The translations under genes were made by a program, and so were the position numbers. Of a stretch of 45,027 bases of DNA, positions 25,451 through 34,414 are shown piece after piece. The notes beneath the pieces are model-generated. The model did no database searches. It worked only from the letters and a program-made list of their open reading frames with translations, and was not told where the DNA came from. How positions within the stretch are numbered: position 1 is the first letter of the stretch; each line of letters starts with the position of its first letter. The stretch comes from a bacterium (GTDB taxonomy: Bacteria > Patescibacteriota > Patescibacteriia > UBA9570), in contig JAUYKW010000009.1 of NCBI GenBank assembly GCA_030698395.1, positions 1-45,027 of the forward strand, read 5' to 3'.

Positions 25451-26023
25451 ATGATTGCATCGATTACTGGAAAAGTTAAATTAATAGAACATTATATTAT
25501 AGTGGAGACTGCTGGCATTGGTTATAAGGTGTCTGTGCCGGTTCCTGTGTTAGAACAAGCTAAGTTGGGCCAAGAAATCTTTTTACATACACATCAATAT
25601 ATTCGGGAAGATGCTATAGATCTATATGGTTTCTTGAATACTACAGATTTAGAGCTGTTCGAGAAATTTATTGGAATTTCAGGAATTGGACCAAAAGCTG
25701 GTTTGGCTCTCTTATCTCAATTTGCAGCAGACGAATTAAAGAGATCTATTATTGTAGGAGATACTTCATTGTTAACTAAGGTTTCTGGCATAGGAAAGAA
25801 AACAGCAGAACGACTGATTTTAGAGTTAAAAGAAACATTTGGGTCAGAAGAGAGTGTTAATGAAGATGGCAGTTCTACAAAAAAAGGAGATTCTATACAT
25901 GCGCTTGAGCAGTTGGGTTATTCTACACATGAAGCAATAGAGGCTTTACATGATATTGATCATACTTTACCGTTAGAGGAACAAATAAAATTAGCATTAA
26001 AAATGCTAGGTAGACATAAGTAA
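25451..26023 (+). CDS. ruvA: Holliday junction DNA helicase RuvA
   Basis: This 190-aa junction-binding subunit of RuvAB has an OB-fold domain I (MIASITGKVKLIEHYIIVE to YGFLNTTDLELFEKF). Domain II has two helix-hairpin-helix motifs (ISGIGPKAGLALLS and VSGIGKKTAERLILELK), and the domain III helices at the end (ALEQLGYSTHEAIEAL) bind RuvB. The length is normal. ruvB is not next to it; a FemAB-like gene follows after 3 bp. Confidence 0.96.
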   Translation: MIASITGKVKLIEHYIIVETAGIGYKVSVPVPVLEQAKLGQEIFLHTHQYIREDAIDLYGFLNTTDLELFEKFIGISGIGPKAGLALLSQFAADELKRSIIVGDTSLLTKVSGIGKKTAERLILELKETFGSEESVNEDGSSTKKGDSIHALEQLGYSTHEAIEALHDIDHTLPLEEQIKLALKMLGRHK

Positions 26024-26026
26024 CAG

Positions 26027-26956
26027 ATGGATAAAACGGATTGGAACAAAATCATTCAAGAGCAAGGAGGCTCTTTTTTACAATCCTGGGAATGGGGGGG
26101 CTTTCAAGAAAGTTATGGACGTTCTATTTCACGAATCGTGATAGACAATGTTGCTACAACAGTAATTGTTCATGACTTGCCATTAGGTATGAAATATCTT
26201 TTTTCGCCGTACGGTCCAGTTGGAGCGTTGACCAATGAAACACAACAACGTCTTTTAGAAGAAATTAAAAAAGTAGCAACAAAACATAAGGCAATCTTTT
26301 GGCGATATGAAAGAGGTGGTAACAAAATGGGTGGCAAAAAAATAAATGAAATACATCCCCAATATTCATGGATATTAAAATTGCAGGAACCTGAAAAAAT
26401 GTTAGCCAATATGAAATCTAAATGGCGATATAATATTAAACTGGCTACAAAAAAAGGCGTAACCATCCGAAGTTCAACAGATGTGAATGATTTAGATCGA
26501 GTATATACCATGTTGGCACAAACAGCAGAGCGACAAGGCATAACCATTCATGCAAAGAAATATTTTCAGCTAATGTTAGAAGAGCTTAATGCCGAAAAAA
26601 TGCTTCAATTATATATTGCTGAATTTGAAGATCAAATTATTGCCGCAAACATTATGATTGGATTTGGCGAAACCATGACGTATGTTCATGGTGGTTCTGA
26701 TTATGAGCATCGTAAATTAATGGCGCCACATGCACTGCAATGGGAAGCGATTAAAGATGCTCAGATAGCTGGATATAAGGAGTATGATTTTTTTGGTATT
26801 GCACCTCCTGATCAGCCAGATCATAAATGGGCTGGCATTACTAGGTTTAAACAGGGTTTTGGTGGTGATATTGTATCGTTTGACGGTACGTATGAATTAT
26901 CCTTAAATCAACTATGGTATAATGCCTACAAATTAGTGAAAAGATTATGGACATAG
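26027..26956 (+). CDS. FemAB-like peptidyltransferase
   Basis: This 309-aa protein of the FemABX family (double GNAT fold) uses aminoacyl-tRNA to add amino acids to the peptidoglycan side chain. Typical features: FLQSWEWGGFQESYG near the start, KSKWRYNIKLATKKGV in the middle, YVHGGSDYEHRKLMAPHALQWEAIKDA, and the C-terminal YDFFGIAPPDQPDHKWAGITRFKQGFGG. There is no coiled-coil arm as in FemA. It overlaps the next gene by 10 bp. Confidence 0.9.
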   Translation: MDKTDWNKIIQEQGGSFLQSWEWGGFQESYGRSISRIVIDNVATTVIVHDLPLGMKYLFSPYGPVGALTNETQQRLLEEIKKVATKHKAIFWRYERGGNKMGGKKINEIHPQYSWILKLQEPEKMLANMKSKWRYNIKLATKKGVTIRSSTDVNDLDRVYTMLAQTAERQGITIHAKKYFQLMLEELNAEKMLQLYIAEFEDQIIAANIMIGFGETMTYVHGGSDYEHRKLMAPHALQWEAIKDAQIAGYKEYDFFGIAPPDQPDHKWAGITRFKQGFGGDIVSFDGTYELSLNQLWYNAYKLVKRLWT

Positions 26957-27663
26957 TTATTGCAGCTGCTGGCAAGGGAACACGTTTGCAGCAATTTACA
27001 GAGGAAATTCCCAAACATATTATTGAGATCGCAGATCGACCTTTCATTTTTTATTTACTAGATGCCGTAGTAGCTGCAAATTTTCGTCGCATCATCATTG
27101 TAGGTGGACATCACTTTGAGAAGTTGGTCCGTGCTATTGAAGATTATGAGACTGATAGTGAGATTATCGTAGTAAATCAATTTGATAAAATTGGTGAAGA
27201 TAAATATGGAACAGCCTGTCCGTTGTTAGCCGCTGAAGACATTATTCAGGGTGATAGATTTTTGTATACAATGGGCGATCATTTATTATCTGTTGAGGAT
27301 TTAGAGAGAATGCAAATGTCCACCCGCGATACGTTAATGGCTACAATCGAGCATGATCATCCGGAACGATATGGTGTAGTTGAATTGGAGGATAATCGAG
27401 TTCTACGGATTATAGAAAAACCAAAAAATCCGAAATCAAATTCTGTAAACGTAGGGCTTTATACTTTGCCCAGTAAGATATTTCGGGTAGTTCATAATTT
27501 AAAAACATCAGAACGTGGAGAATATGAAATTACTGATGCCATTAATTTTTTAGCGAAAGATGAAGTAGTTAGAGCTGTGCCGTTAAAAGGGTATTGGCTT
27601 GATTTAGGTAGACCAGAGGACATTAGTTCATTAGTGCATTTTATTAACAACAAGCAGTCATGA
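26947..27663 (+). CDS. NDP-sugar nucleotidyltransferase
   Basis: This 238-aa nucleotidyltransferase has the signature AAAGKGTRLQQFT (residues 6-18, GxGTRL type) and the Lys in IPKHIIEIADRP. The metal-binding Asp is in TMGDHLL (about 117), followed by IIEKPKNP and the sugar-binding NVGLYTL. It most likely activates glucose-1-P or a similar sugar for wall or surface glycans. It overlaps yvcK by 4 bp (ATGA). Confidence 0.9.
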   Translation: MDIVIAAAGKGTRLQQFTEEIPKHIIEIADRPFIFYLLDAVVAANFRRIIIVGGHHFEKLVRAIEDYETDSEIIVVNQFDKIGEDKYGTACPLLAAEDIIQGDRFLYTMGDHLLSVEDLERMQMSTRDTLMATIEHDHPERYGVVELEDNRVLRIIEKPKNPKSNSVNVGLYTLPSKIFRVVHNLKTSERGEYEITDAINFLAKDEVVRAVPLKGYWLDLGRPEDISSLVHFINNKQS

Positions 27664-28583
27664 AAAAGATTGTAACCATAGGTGGGGGCTCAGGACAATC
27701 ATTATTACTACAATATTTGAAGCAGTATGATTTTGAGATTAGTGCGATAGTTTCAATGATTGATGATGGTGGATCTACCGGTAGATTGCGTGATCAGTTA
27801 GATATTTTACCACCAGGAGATATTAGGCGTTGTTTGATTGCTTTAGCAGATGATCAGACTGAATTACAGGAGATGATGAGTTATCGTTTTTCTGAAGGTG
27901 AATTAGCTGGTCATAATGCTGGTAATTTAATGTTAGCAGCGATGGAGAAAAGCATGACTGATTACGAACAGTCCATTAAAGTTTTTGAGAAATTATTAAA
28001 ATGTCGAGGAAGAGTTATCCCAGTTACTACGGAATTAACAACATTGCAGGCTATTTTAGAGGATGAGTCAGTTATTTCCGGAGAAACAAATATTGATATT
28101 CCAAAACATGATGCTGAATTAGCAATTAAGAATGTGACGTTGGAACCAGCGGTAACAGCTACTAGTTCTGCAATAACAGCATTACAGGAGGCTGATGTAA
28201 TCATTTTAACTATTGGCGATTTGTTCACTAGCATAATTCCTAATCTGTTAGTTGGTGGAATCGCTGAAGCAATTGCAGATAGTAAGGCTCAGTTAATCTA
28301 TACATGTAATCGGCAAACCAAGATTGGAGAAACTAATAAGTTCACAGCACTGGAATATGTGAATAGATTAGAGACATATTTGGCAGGTAGAAAAATTGAT
28401 ACAATTATTGTTGATAGTACTGCCGTGGAAGCAGAGATTGAGCCGAATTTAATTACATACAATGTGAGTGCACTTCAATCTCATGGCACTCAAGTTATAG
28501 AAGCTGAATTAGCAACTAGTGATGGTCTTAGAATAGACGGTGAAAAGTTAGCAATTGAACTAAACAAGATATGCAACAATTAA
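27660..28583 (+). CDS. yvcK: YvcK/CofD-like gluconeogenesis factor
   Basis: This 307-aa protein of the YvcK family is known in Firmicutes to be needed on gluconeogenic carbon sources and to influence wall synthesis. It begins MKKIVTIGGGSGQSLLLQ with the glycine-rich nucleotide loop, followed by SMIDDGGSTGRLRDQ, LPPGDIRRCL and the GHNAGNLMLAAM segment. In the second half, TIGDLFTSIIPNLLVGGI matches the family. It follows a sugar nucleotidyltransferase, consistent with a role in wall precursor supply. Confidence 0.93.
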   Translation: MKKIVTIGGGSGQSLLLQYLKQYDFEISAIVSMIDDGGSTGRLRDQLDILPPGDIRRCLIALADDQTELQEMMSYRFSEGELAGHNAGNLMLAAMEKSMTDYEQSIKVFEKLLKCRGRVIPVTTELTTLQAILEDESVISGETNIDIPKHDAELAIKNVTLEPAVTATSSAITALQEADVIILTIGDLFTSIIPNLLVGGIAEAIADSKAQLIYTCNRQTKIGETNKFTALEYVNRLETYLAGRKIDTIIVDSTAVEAEIEPNLITYNVSALQSHGTQVIEAELATSDGLRIDGEKLAIELNKICNN

Positions 28584-29140
28584 TTATCGATCTGGATCAT
28601 ACATTATTGGATACCACGGCCTTTAAGTTAGATTTAGCCAAGAGTCTTGGGCTTACAAGCAATGAATGGGCAGATTCATATAATAGATATGTACAGGATA
28701 ATAATGTATTTGATGCTAGAGATTTTTTACAAGGAGTGGATACGTCTGATCAAAAAAAATTTTATCAAGTCATCTCACAAATTAGTAAATATCTTTATCC
28801 TGATAGTACACAATTTTTAAAACAGACTTTAAAAGATGGATGGGAAGTTTTGATATTAACGTTTGGTAGTGAATCTTGGCAGGAAATGAAAATAGATAAC
28901 ATGAATTTTCCGAATGGTGTAAAAACTTTGGCAGTATCAAAAGAAAAAATTTCAGTAGTAAAGAATTATGTAAAAGAGCAAACAGTTTTCATTGATGATA
29001 GGTCTATAGAAATTGATGCTGTAAAAAAATCCTTTCCTGAAATAAAAGCATATTGGATGCGGCGAGAAAATGGTAAGTATCGAGATATACAACCAACATT
29101 ACATGATAAAATAATTTCAAATTTAAATATTGAGTTATAA
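28571..29140 (+). CDS. HAD-like hydrolase
   Basis: This 189-aa HAD protein has motif I IDLDHTLLDT (residues 6-15, both Asp present), motif II LILTFGS (Thr), a Lys in AVSKEKISVV and motif IV FIDDRSIEIDAV. A helical cap lies between motifs I and II. His replaces Gly after the second Asp of motif I (DLDHT), seen in several HAD clades. The substrate is unknown. It overlaps yvcK by 13 bp and is translated in another frame. Confidence 0.8.
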   Translation: MQQLIIDLDHTLLDTTAFKLDLAKSLGLTSNEWADSYNRYVQDNNVFDARDFLQGVDTSDQKKFYQVISQISKYLYPDSTQFLKQTLKDGWEVLILTFGSESWQEMKIDNMNFPNGVKTLAVSKEKISVVKNYVKEQTVFIDDRSIEIDAVKKSFPEIKAYWMRRENGKYRDIQPTLHDKIISNLNIEL

Positions 29141-29144
29141 AAAT

Positions 29145-29447
29145 ATGGGATTAACATCAGGTACAAAAAAAGGTAAGGGTGTAAAAAAAATTGAAGGTAT
29201 GGGAGTTGGATCTTTCTACTTTTATAGTTCAAAACTCCCTCAAGATGACGGTAATGCTAATTCTGTAGTAGATGATAAAGATGCATTATCTATTGCGGAA
29301 CAGTTTAATGAAAGATGCGGTAGCTCAAGGGATAATTCTGGTAGTGTATTAGTTGATCTAAGTAAAACTGGTAGATTGCAAAGTACTTATGATAACAGAA
29401 GGTATTCTGTTAGTCGGGACGGTGTAGTTTTTTGGATAAAGCCTTAG
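29145..29447 (+). CDS. Hypothetical protein
   Basis: A 101-aa soluble protein from ATG 29145 (the frame also offers TTG at 29130 inside the previous gene). The N-terminus is rich in Gly and Lys (GLTSGTKKGKGVKKIEGMG) and the end has a short strand pair (RRYSVSRDGVVFWIKP). No family is recognised. It lies between the HAD gene and xseA in the same direction. Confidence 0.6.
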   Translation: MGLTSGTKKGKGVKKIEGMGVGSFYFYSSKLPQDDGNANSVVDDKDALSIAEQFNERCGSSRDNSGSVLVDLSKTGRLQSTYDNRRYSVSRDGVVFWIKP

Positions 29448-29459
29448 TAAAATTATTTC

Positions 29460-30623
29460 ATGCAGATTTATTCGGTTTCAGAATTTGTTAAGGGGATCAA
29501 TGAATTATTAGTAAGCATCCCAGTTGCTATTCAGGGAGAGGTTAGTAATTTTAAGATTAGTCAGAACAGATTTGTTTGGTTCGATTTAAAGGATGATAGT
29601 AGTTACGTTAGTTGCTTCATGCTTAAATTTCAGTTGGATCAAGAATTAGAAGATGGTATGGAAATTCAGGTATTTGGTAATCCTGGTTTATTCAAAAAGT
29701 CTGGCAGATTTCATGTGCGGGTAAATAAAATAGAATTAGTAGGCGAAGGTACATTAAAGAGACAATATGAATTGTTAAAAGCTAAATTGCAAAAAGAAGG
29801 TTTGTTTGATGAAGATCGGAAGCGCACATTACCAAAATTTCCAGCACGAATTGGCATAGTTACCTCAGAGGGAGCAGCAGCTTTTACTGATGTTCAGAGA
29901 ATTTTAGCAGATAGATGGGCTGGATTAGACATTAAGCATTTTAATGTTCAGGTTCAGGGTAATGCAGCACCTAATACCATTATTGATGCGTTGAACTTTA
30001 TTAATCATTATTATGCAGACAAGTTAGATGTGGTGATTATTACGCGTGGTGGCGGCTCTATAGAGGATTTACATGCATTTAATGATGAGGGTGTGGTACG
30101 GGCCATTTTTGCCCTCCAAGTGCCATGCATTGTTGGAGTTGGACATGAACGAGATGAAACATTATCTGAATATGTATCAGATGTACGAGCAGCTACTCCT
30201 TCTAACGCGGCAGAATTAGCAGTGCCTTTTAAAGAAGATGTTTTGTATCAAATTAAATCTTTAATTAACAGTCAGGAGAGATCGTTGCGAGATGTGGTTG
30301 CTCGGCAACATGAAAATGTTGTTACTGCAGTAGATGTTTTAGATGAACAAGTTATAGAATTTAGTAACAAAGTTAAAAATGCTCAGCAAGCTTTTATTTT
30401 GGGCGCAACTAAATGGGAACACGTAGTAAATTTTAATTCAGCAAAGGTAGATTATATCATGCAACTATTGGCTTCATATAATCCGAAAAAAATATTAGAA
30501 CGAGGCTATACAATTACAAAAACATCAACTAATAAAGTCGTCACTTCCAAGAAAATCGTTAAAAAGAAGAGTACAATTACTACTGTTTTTAAAGATGGAG
30601 AAATTAAGTCGGAAGTGTTATAA
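29460..30623 (+). CDS. xseA: Exodeoxyribonuclease VII large subunit
   Basis: This 387-aa catalytic subunit of ExoVII has an N-terminal OB-fold DNA-binding domain (about residues 1-100, YSVSEFVKGINELL). The catalytic domain contains RIGIVTSEGAAAFTDV, TRGGGSIEDLHAFNDE and PCIVGVGHERDETLSEYVSDVRAATPSNAAE. A coiled-coil part follows and the C-terminus has RGYTIT. It is shorter than E. coli XseA (456 aa), mostly in the coiled coil. xseB follows after 11 bp. Confidence 0.96.
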   Translation: MQIYSVSEFVKGINELLVSIPVAIQGEVSNFKISQNRFVWFDLKDDSSYVSCFMLKFQLDQELEDGMEIQVFGNPGLFKKSGRFHVRVNKIELVGEGTLKRQYELLKAKLQKEGLFDEDRKRTLPKFPARIGIVTSEGAAAFTDVQRILADRWAGLDIKHFNVQVQGNAAPNTIIDALNFINHYYADKLDVVIITRGGGSIEDLHAFNDEGVVRAIFALQVPCIVGVGHERDETLSEYVSDVRAATPSNAAELAVPFKEDVLYQIKSLINSQERSLRDVVARQHENVVTAVDVLDEQVIEFSNKVKNAQQAFILGATKWEHVVNFNSAKVDYIMQLLASYNPKKILERGYTITKTSTNKVVTSKKIVKKKSTITTVFKDGEIKSEVL

Positions 30624-30634
30624 TATCTCAACTT

Positions 30635-30889
30635 ATGCCAAAGAAAAAAAGTAAAATAACTACTGAAAAAAAAGAAAATAAAAAAGCTGTAGACTTTCAA
30701 AAACAATTCAATTTGTTGGAGACAATTACAGCAGACTTTGAGGCAGGAAAATTCGATTTAGAAAAAGGGTTAGAAAAATTTGAGGAAGGATTAAAGATCG
30801 CACAAGATTTGAAAGAGCATTTGGAGGAAGTAGAGAATAAGATAGAAACGATCAAAGGCAAATATAATGACCTTACACAAGAAGACTAA
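30635..30889 (+). CDS. xseB: Exodeoxyribonuclease VII small subunit
   Basis: This 84-aa helical partner of XseA has the family pattern FNLLETITADFEAGKFDLEKGLEKFEEGLKIAQ (residues 24-57), preceded by a Lys-rich extension. It overlaps the LCP gene by 23 bp. Confidence 0.93.
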   Translation: MPKKKSKITTEKKENKKAVDFQKQFNLLETITADFEAGKFDLEKGLEKFEEGLKIAQDLKEHLEEVENKIETIKGKYNDLTQED

Positions 30890-31787
30890 TCAACCAAAAA
30901 AAACTACAGCCGTATCCAATCAAGAAACTGAAACTCCAGCACCACCAAAGAAGAAAGTAGGTTGTAGAAAATTATTTCGTAGATGGATTTTACGTATTCT
31001 TTTATTATTTATTGTTTTAGTAATTGTTGTGCCAGCTGGTATTTATATATTGCAACCAAAGTATTACAAAGTATTGATTATTGGGTCTGATCAACGAGGT
31101 ACTGAGCATGCTCGATCGGATGTTTTGATGATGGTGGCTGTTCCTAAATCATCTGCTGATCCATTTTCCATGACAATGATACCGCGCGATACTAAAATTG
31201 ATCATCCTGAAAAAGGAATGCAAAAAATTACGCATTTCTATGCTATGTGGGAAGATGAAGATGAGTATCTTGGAAATAAAGAGTTAACTCAATCTGTTGT
31301 TGAGGATTTATTAGATGTGAAGGCACACGCTACAGTAGAAGTGACCTTTGATAGCTTTATTGAGATTGTCGATTTACTTGGTGGCGTAGATACTGAACAA
31401 GGACATCTTGATGGAGCGGCAGCAAAAGAAATTGTTCATAATCGGTACGTGCAAGCAGAGGGTGATTTTGGAAGGGCTTCAAATCAGCGGGAAATTTTAA
31501 GGAATATTTTGAGTCGTTTAAAAAAGCCTGCTAATGCTCAGGTTGTGTATGATTATTTTCAAGAGACAGAACGCGCGCGCATTGATGTAAATATGACACA
31601 ATTTGGTGTATTTGGATTGGCATACGTTGTAGGACATAAAGGAGATTTAAGTTTAGGTGATGTAGAAGAAGTAATTCTTCCAGGATCTGGTCAGCGCATC
31701 TATACTCCAGATTTTAATAAAGAATTATATTATTGGGTACTTGATGAAGATGGTACGAAAGAAAAAGTTGATGAATATCTAAAATAA
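30867..31787 (+). CDS. LytR-CpsA-Psr (LCP) family ligase
   Basis: This 306-aa membrane-anchored LCP protein attaches glycopolymers to peptidoglycan using polyprenyl-phosphate-linked donors. A basic cytoplasmic start with Pro and Lys is followed by one helix (about residues 40-63, ILRILLLFIVLVIVVPAGIY). The LCP domain shows LIIGSDQRGTEHARSDVLM (Arg and Asp for metal and phosphate), IPRDT, LGGVD and the GDFGRASNQREIL block with the conserved Arg. It fits with the FemAB and sugar nucleotidyltransferase genes upstream: wall and surface polymer assembly. Confidence 0.93.
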   Translation: MTLHKKTNQPKKTTAVSNQETETPAPPKKKVGCRKLFRRWILRILLLFIVLVIVVPAGIYILQPKYYKVLIIGSDQRGTEHARSDVLMMVAVPKSSADPFSMTMIPRDTKIDHPEKGMQKITHFYAMWEDEDEYLGNKELTQSVVEDLLDVKAHATVEVTFDSFIEIVDLLGGVDTEQGHLDGAAAKEIVHNRYVQAEGDFGRASNQREILRNILSRLKKPANAQVVYDYFQETERARIDVNMTQFGVFGLAYVVGHKGDLSLGDVEEVILPGSGQRIYTPDFNKELYYWVLDEDGTKEKVDEYLK

Positions 31788-31793
31788 TCGAGC

Positions 31794-32549
31794 ATGTTTA
31801 GAGCTTCATCATTTAAGCTGACTATGTATGAGAATTGTCCCTTACAATACAAATTCACATACGTGGATCACATTGCGGATCAGTATAAAAAACCAAAACC
31901 ATATTTAACTATGGGAGCGCATGTTCATAATGCGTTGAAAGATTTTTATGAGCAGGTAGATCCAATAGAGCGTGATTGGGAAGTTTTGGAAAGTATGTTA
32001 CGGAAGCGTTGGACAGAAAATCGTAAAGGTTTTATTAGTCGGGAAGACGAAAAGAATTGGGGTACAAAGGCTTTGCAAATGCTGAAGCAATACGTTTATA
32101 AAAATGACGTTACGAAAGATCCTGTTATGTTAGAGGATTATTATGATGTGGATTTAACAGAGGATGTAAAAGTTATAGGTAGAATTGATAGAGTGGATAA
32201 AGATGAAGAGGGTTTACATGTGATTGATTATAAAACAGGTGCTTATAATGAAGACGATATTTCCGATATCCAATTGATATTATATGCCATGATTGTGCAG
32301 GCAAATAGAAAAGAGCCTGTTTACCGAGCTTCCTTTTTATACTTAGCTTCGAATCAATGGTATAGTTTGGATATTAGTGATGATATGTTCGAAGATATAG
32401 GAGCTGAATTACTGGATCGAGTGGAACAAATAAAGAAAGATCAACAAATGTTACCAACTATTAATAAATACTGTAAGAACTGTGATTTTTTAGAAATTTG
32501 TCCAAAGAAAAATGAAATAGAAAAATTAATTGAAGCAGGTGAATTATGA
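31794..32549 (+). CDS. PD-(D/E)XK nuclease, AddB/RecB-like with Fe-S cysteines
   Basis: This 251-aa nuclease of the Cas4/RecB/AddB type has the catalytic core GRIDRVD, VIDYKTG (Asp and Lys) and QLILYAMIV. Four cysteines are placed as for an iron-sulphur cluster: C15 in ENCPLQYKF and C227, C230, C236 near the end (CKNCDFLEIC). No helicase is fused or adjacent, so it is a stand-alone domain. It overlaps the next exonuclease gene by 4 bp, which suggests joint action on DNA ends (inference). Confidence 0.9.
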   Translation: MFRASSFKLTMYENCPLQYKFTYVDHIADQYKKPKPYLTMGAHVHNALKDFYEQVDPIERDWEVLESMLRKRWTENRKGFISREDEKNWGTKALQMLKQYVYKNDVTKDPVMLEDYYDVDLTEDVKVIGRIDRVDKDEEGLHVIDYKTGAYNEDDISDIQLILYAMIVQANRKEPVYRASFLYLASNQWYSLDISDDMFEDIGAELLDRVEQIKKDQQMLPTINKYCKNCDFLEICPKKNEIEKLIEAGEL

Positions 32550-33337
32550 ATAAAAATACAATAGTTTACGATTTAGAAACTCAGAAGTCATTTGCAGAGG
32601 TGGGAGGATTTGGGCACAATGAAAAATTGGGAATTTCATACTTGGGATTGTACTCATATTCGCAAGGTGAGTATTTTGGTTTTTTTGAAAAAGATTTGCC
32701 AAAACTGGAAACAATCATAGAAAGAGAGAAACCAACTATTGTGGGTTTTAATAGTATAAATTTTGATAATCAAGTATTACAGCCATATTTCACAAAAGTA
32801 CAGATGGCAGACTTGCCTCAGGTAGATATTTTAGCTGACATTTTTAATACGTTGGGTTTCAGAATGAAATTAGAGAGCGTTGCTCAGGCTACTCTTGGTG
32901 AAGGAAAGTCTGGTTCTGGTTTGGATGCTTTACGATATTATCGAGAAGGTAATTTTGATGCATTAGCAAAATATTGTATGGACGATGTCCGTATCACGCG
33001 CGATATTTATGAATATGGGATGGCGCATGGGTTTATTTTATATACATCTGGTGGAGATTTACAACGCATGCCCGTAGATTGGAGCAATGAAGATACTGTT
33101 GTGAAGCGAATTGAGCGAGCATACCAGGCGCATCAACGCATGAGAATAACTTATCTTCAAATTAATGAGGATAACAAAGAAAGAATAGATACTGAGATAG
33201 ATATTTTGGAGATGAGCGATAAATCGATTGAGGTGTATTGCCATGTGCGAAACAATAAACACACTTATCACATAGAGAGAATATTATCAGCTGAGATTAT
33301 GGATGAAAATTATTCGTATCAGGCGTCATTGTTATAA
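32546..33337 (+). CDS. DEDD exonuclease with C-terminal WYL-like domain
   Basis: This 263-aa protein is an RNase H-fold 3'-5' exonuclease with the acids D9 and E11 (VYDLET), D74 (FNSINFD) and Y143-x3-D147 (YCMDD), a DEDDy arrangement as in YprB-type nucleases. After about residue 196 a separate part (RMRITYLQINEDNKE to YHIERILSAEIMDEN) matches the strand pattern of WYL domains, which often bind nucleic acid or nucleotides. The fusion is inferred from this pattern only. It overlaps the upstream nuclease by 4 bp and is convergent with the HhH gene (6-bp overlap). Confidence 0.85.
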   Translation: MNKNTIVYDLETQKSFAEVGGFGHNEKLGISYLGLYSYSQGEYFGFFEKDLPKLETIIEREKPTIVGFNSINFDNQVLQPYFTKVQMADLPQVDILADIFNTLGFRMKLESVAQATLGEGKSGSGLDALRYYREGNFDALAKYCMDDVRITRDIYEYGMAHGFILYTSGGDLQRMPVDWSNEDTVVKRIERAYQAHQRMRITYLQINEDNKERIDTEIDILEMSDKSIEVYCHVRNNKHTYHIERILSAEIMDENYSYQASLL

Positions 33338-33649
33338 AAAGGAGAGCATCATTGCTGCAACTTTAAATTTTTTACTAACCGATGTTTTTTTGAAGTGTCT
33401 GTTGTTTAGGTGAACATTATATTGTTTTGGCGTGGTATAAGTTTTTTGGATTTTGCTTTGTACTTTTCCATGAACATATGTGTGTACTGGTTTGATACTT
33501 GGACCAAATAATTCTATTAATATTTTTTCAGGCATAGACTTAAAAGCGCCTACAGTCCGGATATCTAAAGATCGTAATACTTTGGCAGTACGTTTGCCAA
33601 TGCCAGGTAATAATTCGATAGGTACAGTACTTGTGCTTGAAAAAGACAT
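33332..33649 (-). CDS. Small HhH protein, like the thumb of Y-family polymerases
   Basis: This 105-aa basic protein has an N-terminal helix-hairpin-helix, VPIELLPGIGKRTAKVLRSLDIRTVGAFKSM (residues about 9-39). It strongly resembles the thumb segment of DinB/UmuC-type polymerases, but the palm with its catalytic acids is absent. The C-terminal half is Lys-rich (KKTSVSKKFKV), fit for DNA binding. It starts 4 bp behind lexA and so belongs to the SOS regulator's operon. It may be a polymerase remnant put to new use or an accessory factor. Confidence 0.75.
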   Translation of the reverse strand: MSFSSTSTVPIELLPGIGKRTAKVLRSLDIRTVGAFKSMPEKILIELFGPSIKPVHTYVHGKVQSKIQKTYTTPKQYNVHLNNRHFKKTSVSKKFKVAAMMLSFL

Positions 33650-33653
33650 AGTA

Positions 33654-34286
33654 TTATGATTCGAACTTTCTAATTATACCAAGGACTTTTCCTTGAATTA
33701 CTACATTACGAACTTTGATTGGCTTATAGTTTTTATTGCGTGGTTGTAGCCTAATGTAATTTTTCTCTCGGTGGAATTCTTTTAAAGTGGCGGTTCCATC
33801 TTCTAGAAGAGCTACTACGATGTCACCATCACTAGCAAAATCTTGCTTGTGTACTACTACAAAGTCTCCATCATCAATTAAACTTTCTATCATGGAATCA
33901 CCTTTCACTTTTAGTACGTAAGCATTTTTATTTTTCGTCATGCTACGTGGCACAGTCATTGTTTCGGTTCTATCTTCAATAGCTTCAATAGGTAAACCAG
34001 CTGTAATTAAACCTGCAATTGGCAATTGTAGGGATGCTCCTTCTTCGTATGGTTCGTCCATATCTGTGTTACTACTAACAATTTCCATATCACGGGCTCT
34101 GCCAAAGCCACGATTTAATATTCCTAATCCTTCTAGTTCTGATAAGTGTTGATGAATTGTTGCAGTAGATTTTAATCCAAAGTTTTCGGCAATTTCTTCT
34201 AGAGTAGGGAAGTAACCTTCAGCACCCTGGAAAGATTGGATAAAATCTAGGATTTGTTTTTTTCTTTTTGTAAGTGCTGGTGACAT
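33654..34286 (-). CDS. lexA: LexA repressor
   Basis: This 210-aa SOS repressor and self-cleaving peptidase (S24) has an N-terminal winged helix (residues 1-65: TKRKKQILDFIQSF, PTLEEIAENFGLKSTATIHQHLSELEGLG), a cleavage site A96-G97 in LITAGLPI, catalytic S131 in KGDSM and K169 in ATLKEF. All key residues are present, so RecA-stimulated cleavage is expected. It is transcribed from its own promoter with an operator-like repeat between -35 and -10, and the leader is about 120 nt. Confidence 0.97.
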   Translation of the reverse strand: MSPALTKRKKQILDFIQSFQGAEGYFPTLEEIAENFGLKSTATIHQHLSELEGLGILNRGFGRARDMEIVSSNTDMDEPYEEGASLQLPIAGLITAGLPIEAIEDRTETMTVPRSMTKNKNAYVLKVKGDSMIESLIDDGDFVVVHKQDFASDGDIVVALLEDGTATLKEFHREKNYIRLQPRNKNYKPIKVRNVVIQGKVLGIIRKFES

Positions 34287-34414
34287 ATGTTTTTTTGGTT
34301 AGGTCAGGTCGATCGACCGGACTGACTTAATTTTTGACATTGATATTAGGGTAGGGGCTCTAGAGCCACGCGCCCGGACGCTACAACCCAAACCTTAGAT
34401 TCAATTGTAAATAG

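Noticed and set aside
25416-25460. Longer N-terminus (15 codons) of the 24990 gene
   Set aside because: It would run over the ruvA start codon and its -10 box; the internal ATG pair is more plausible.
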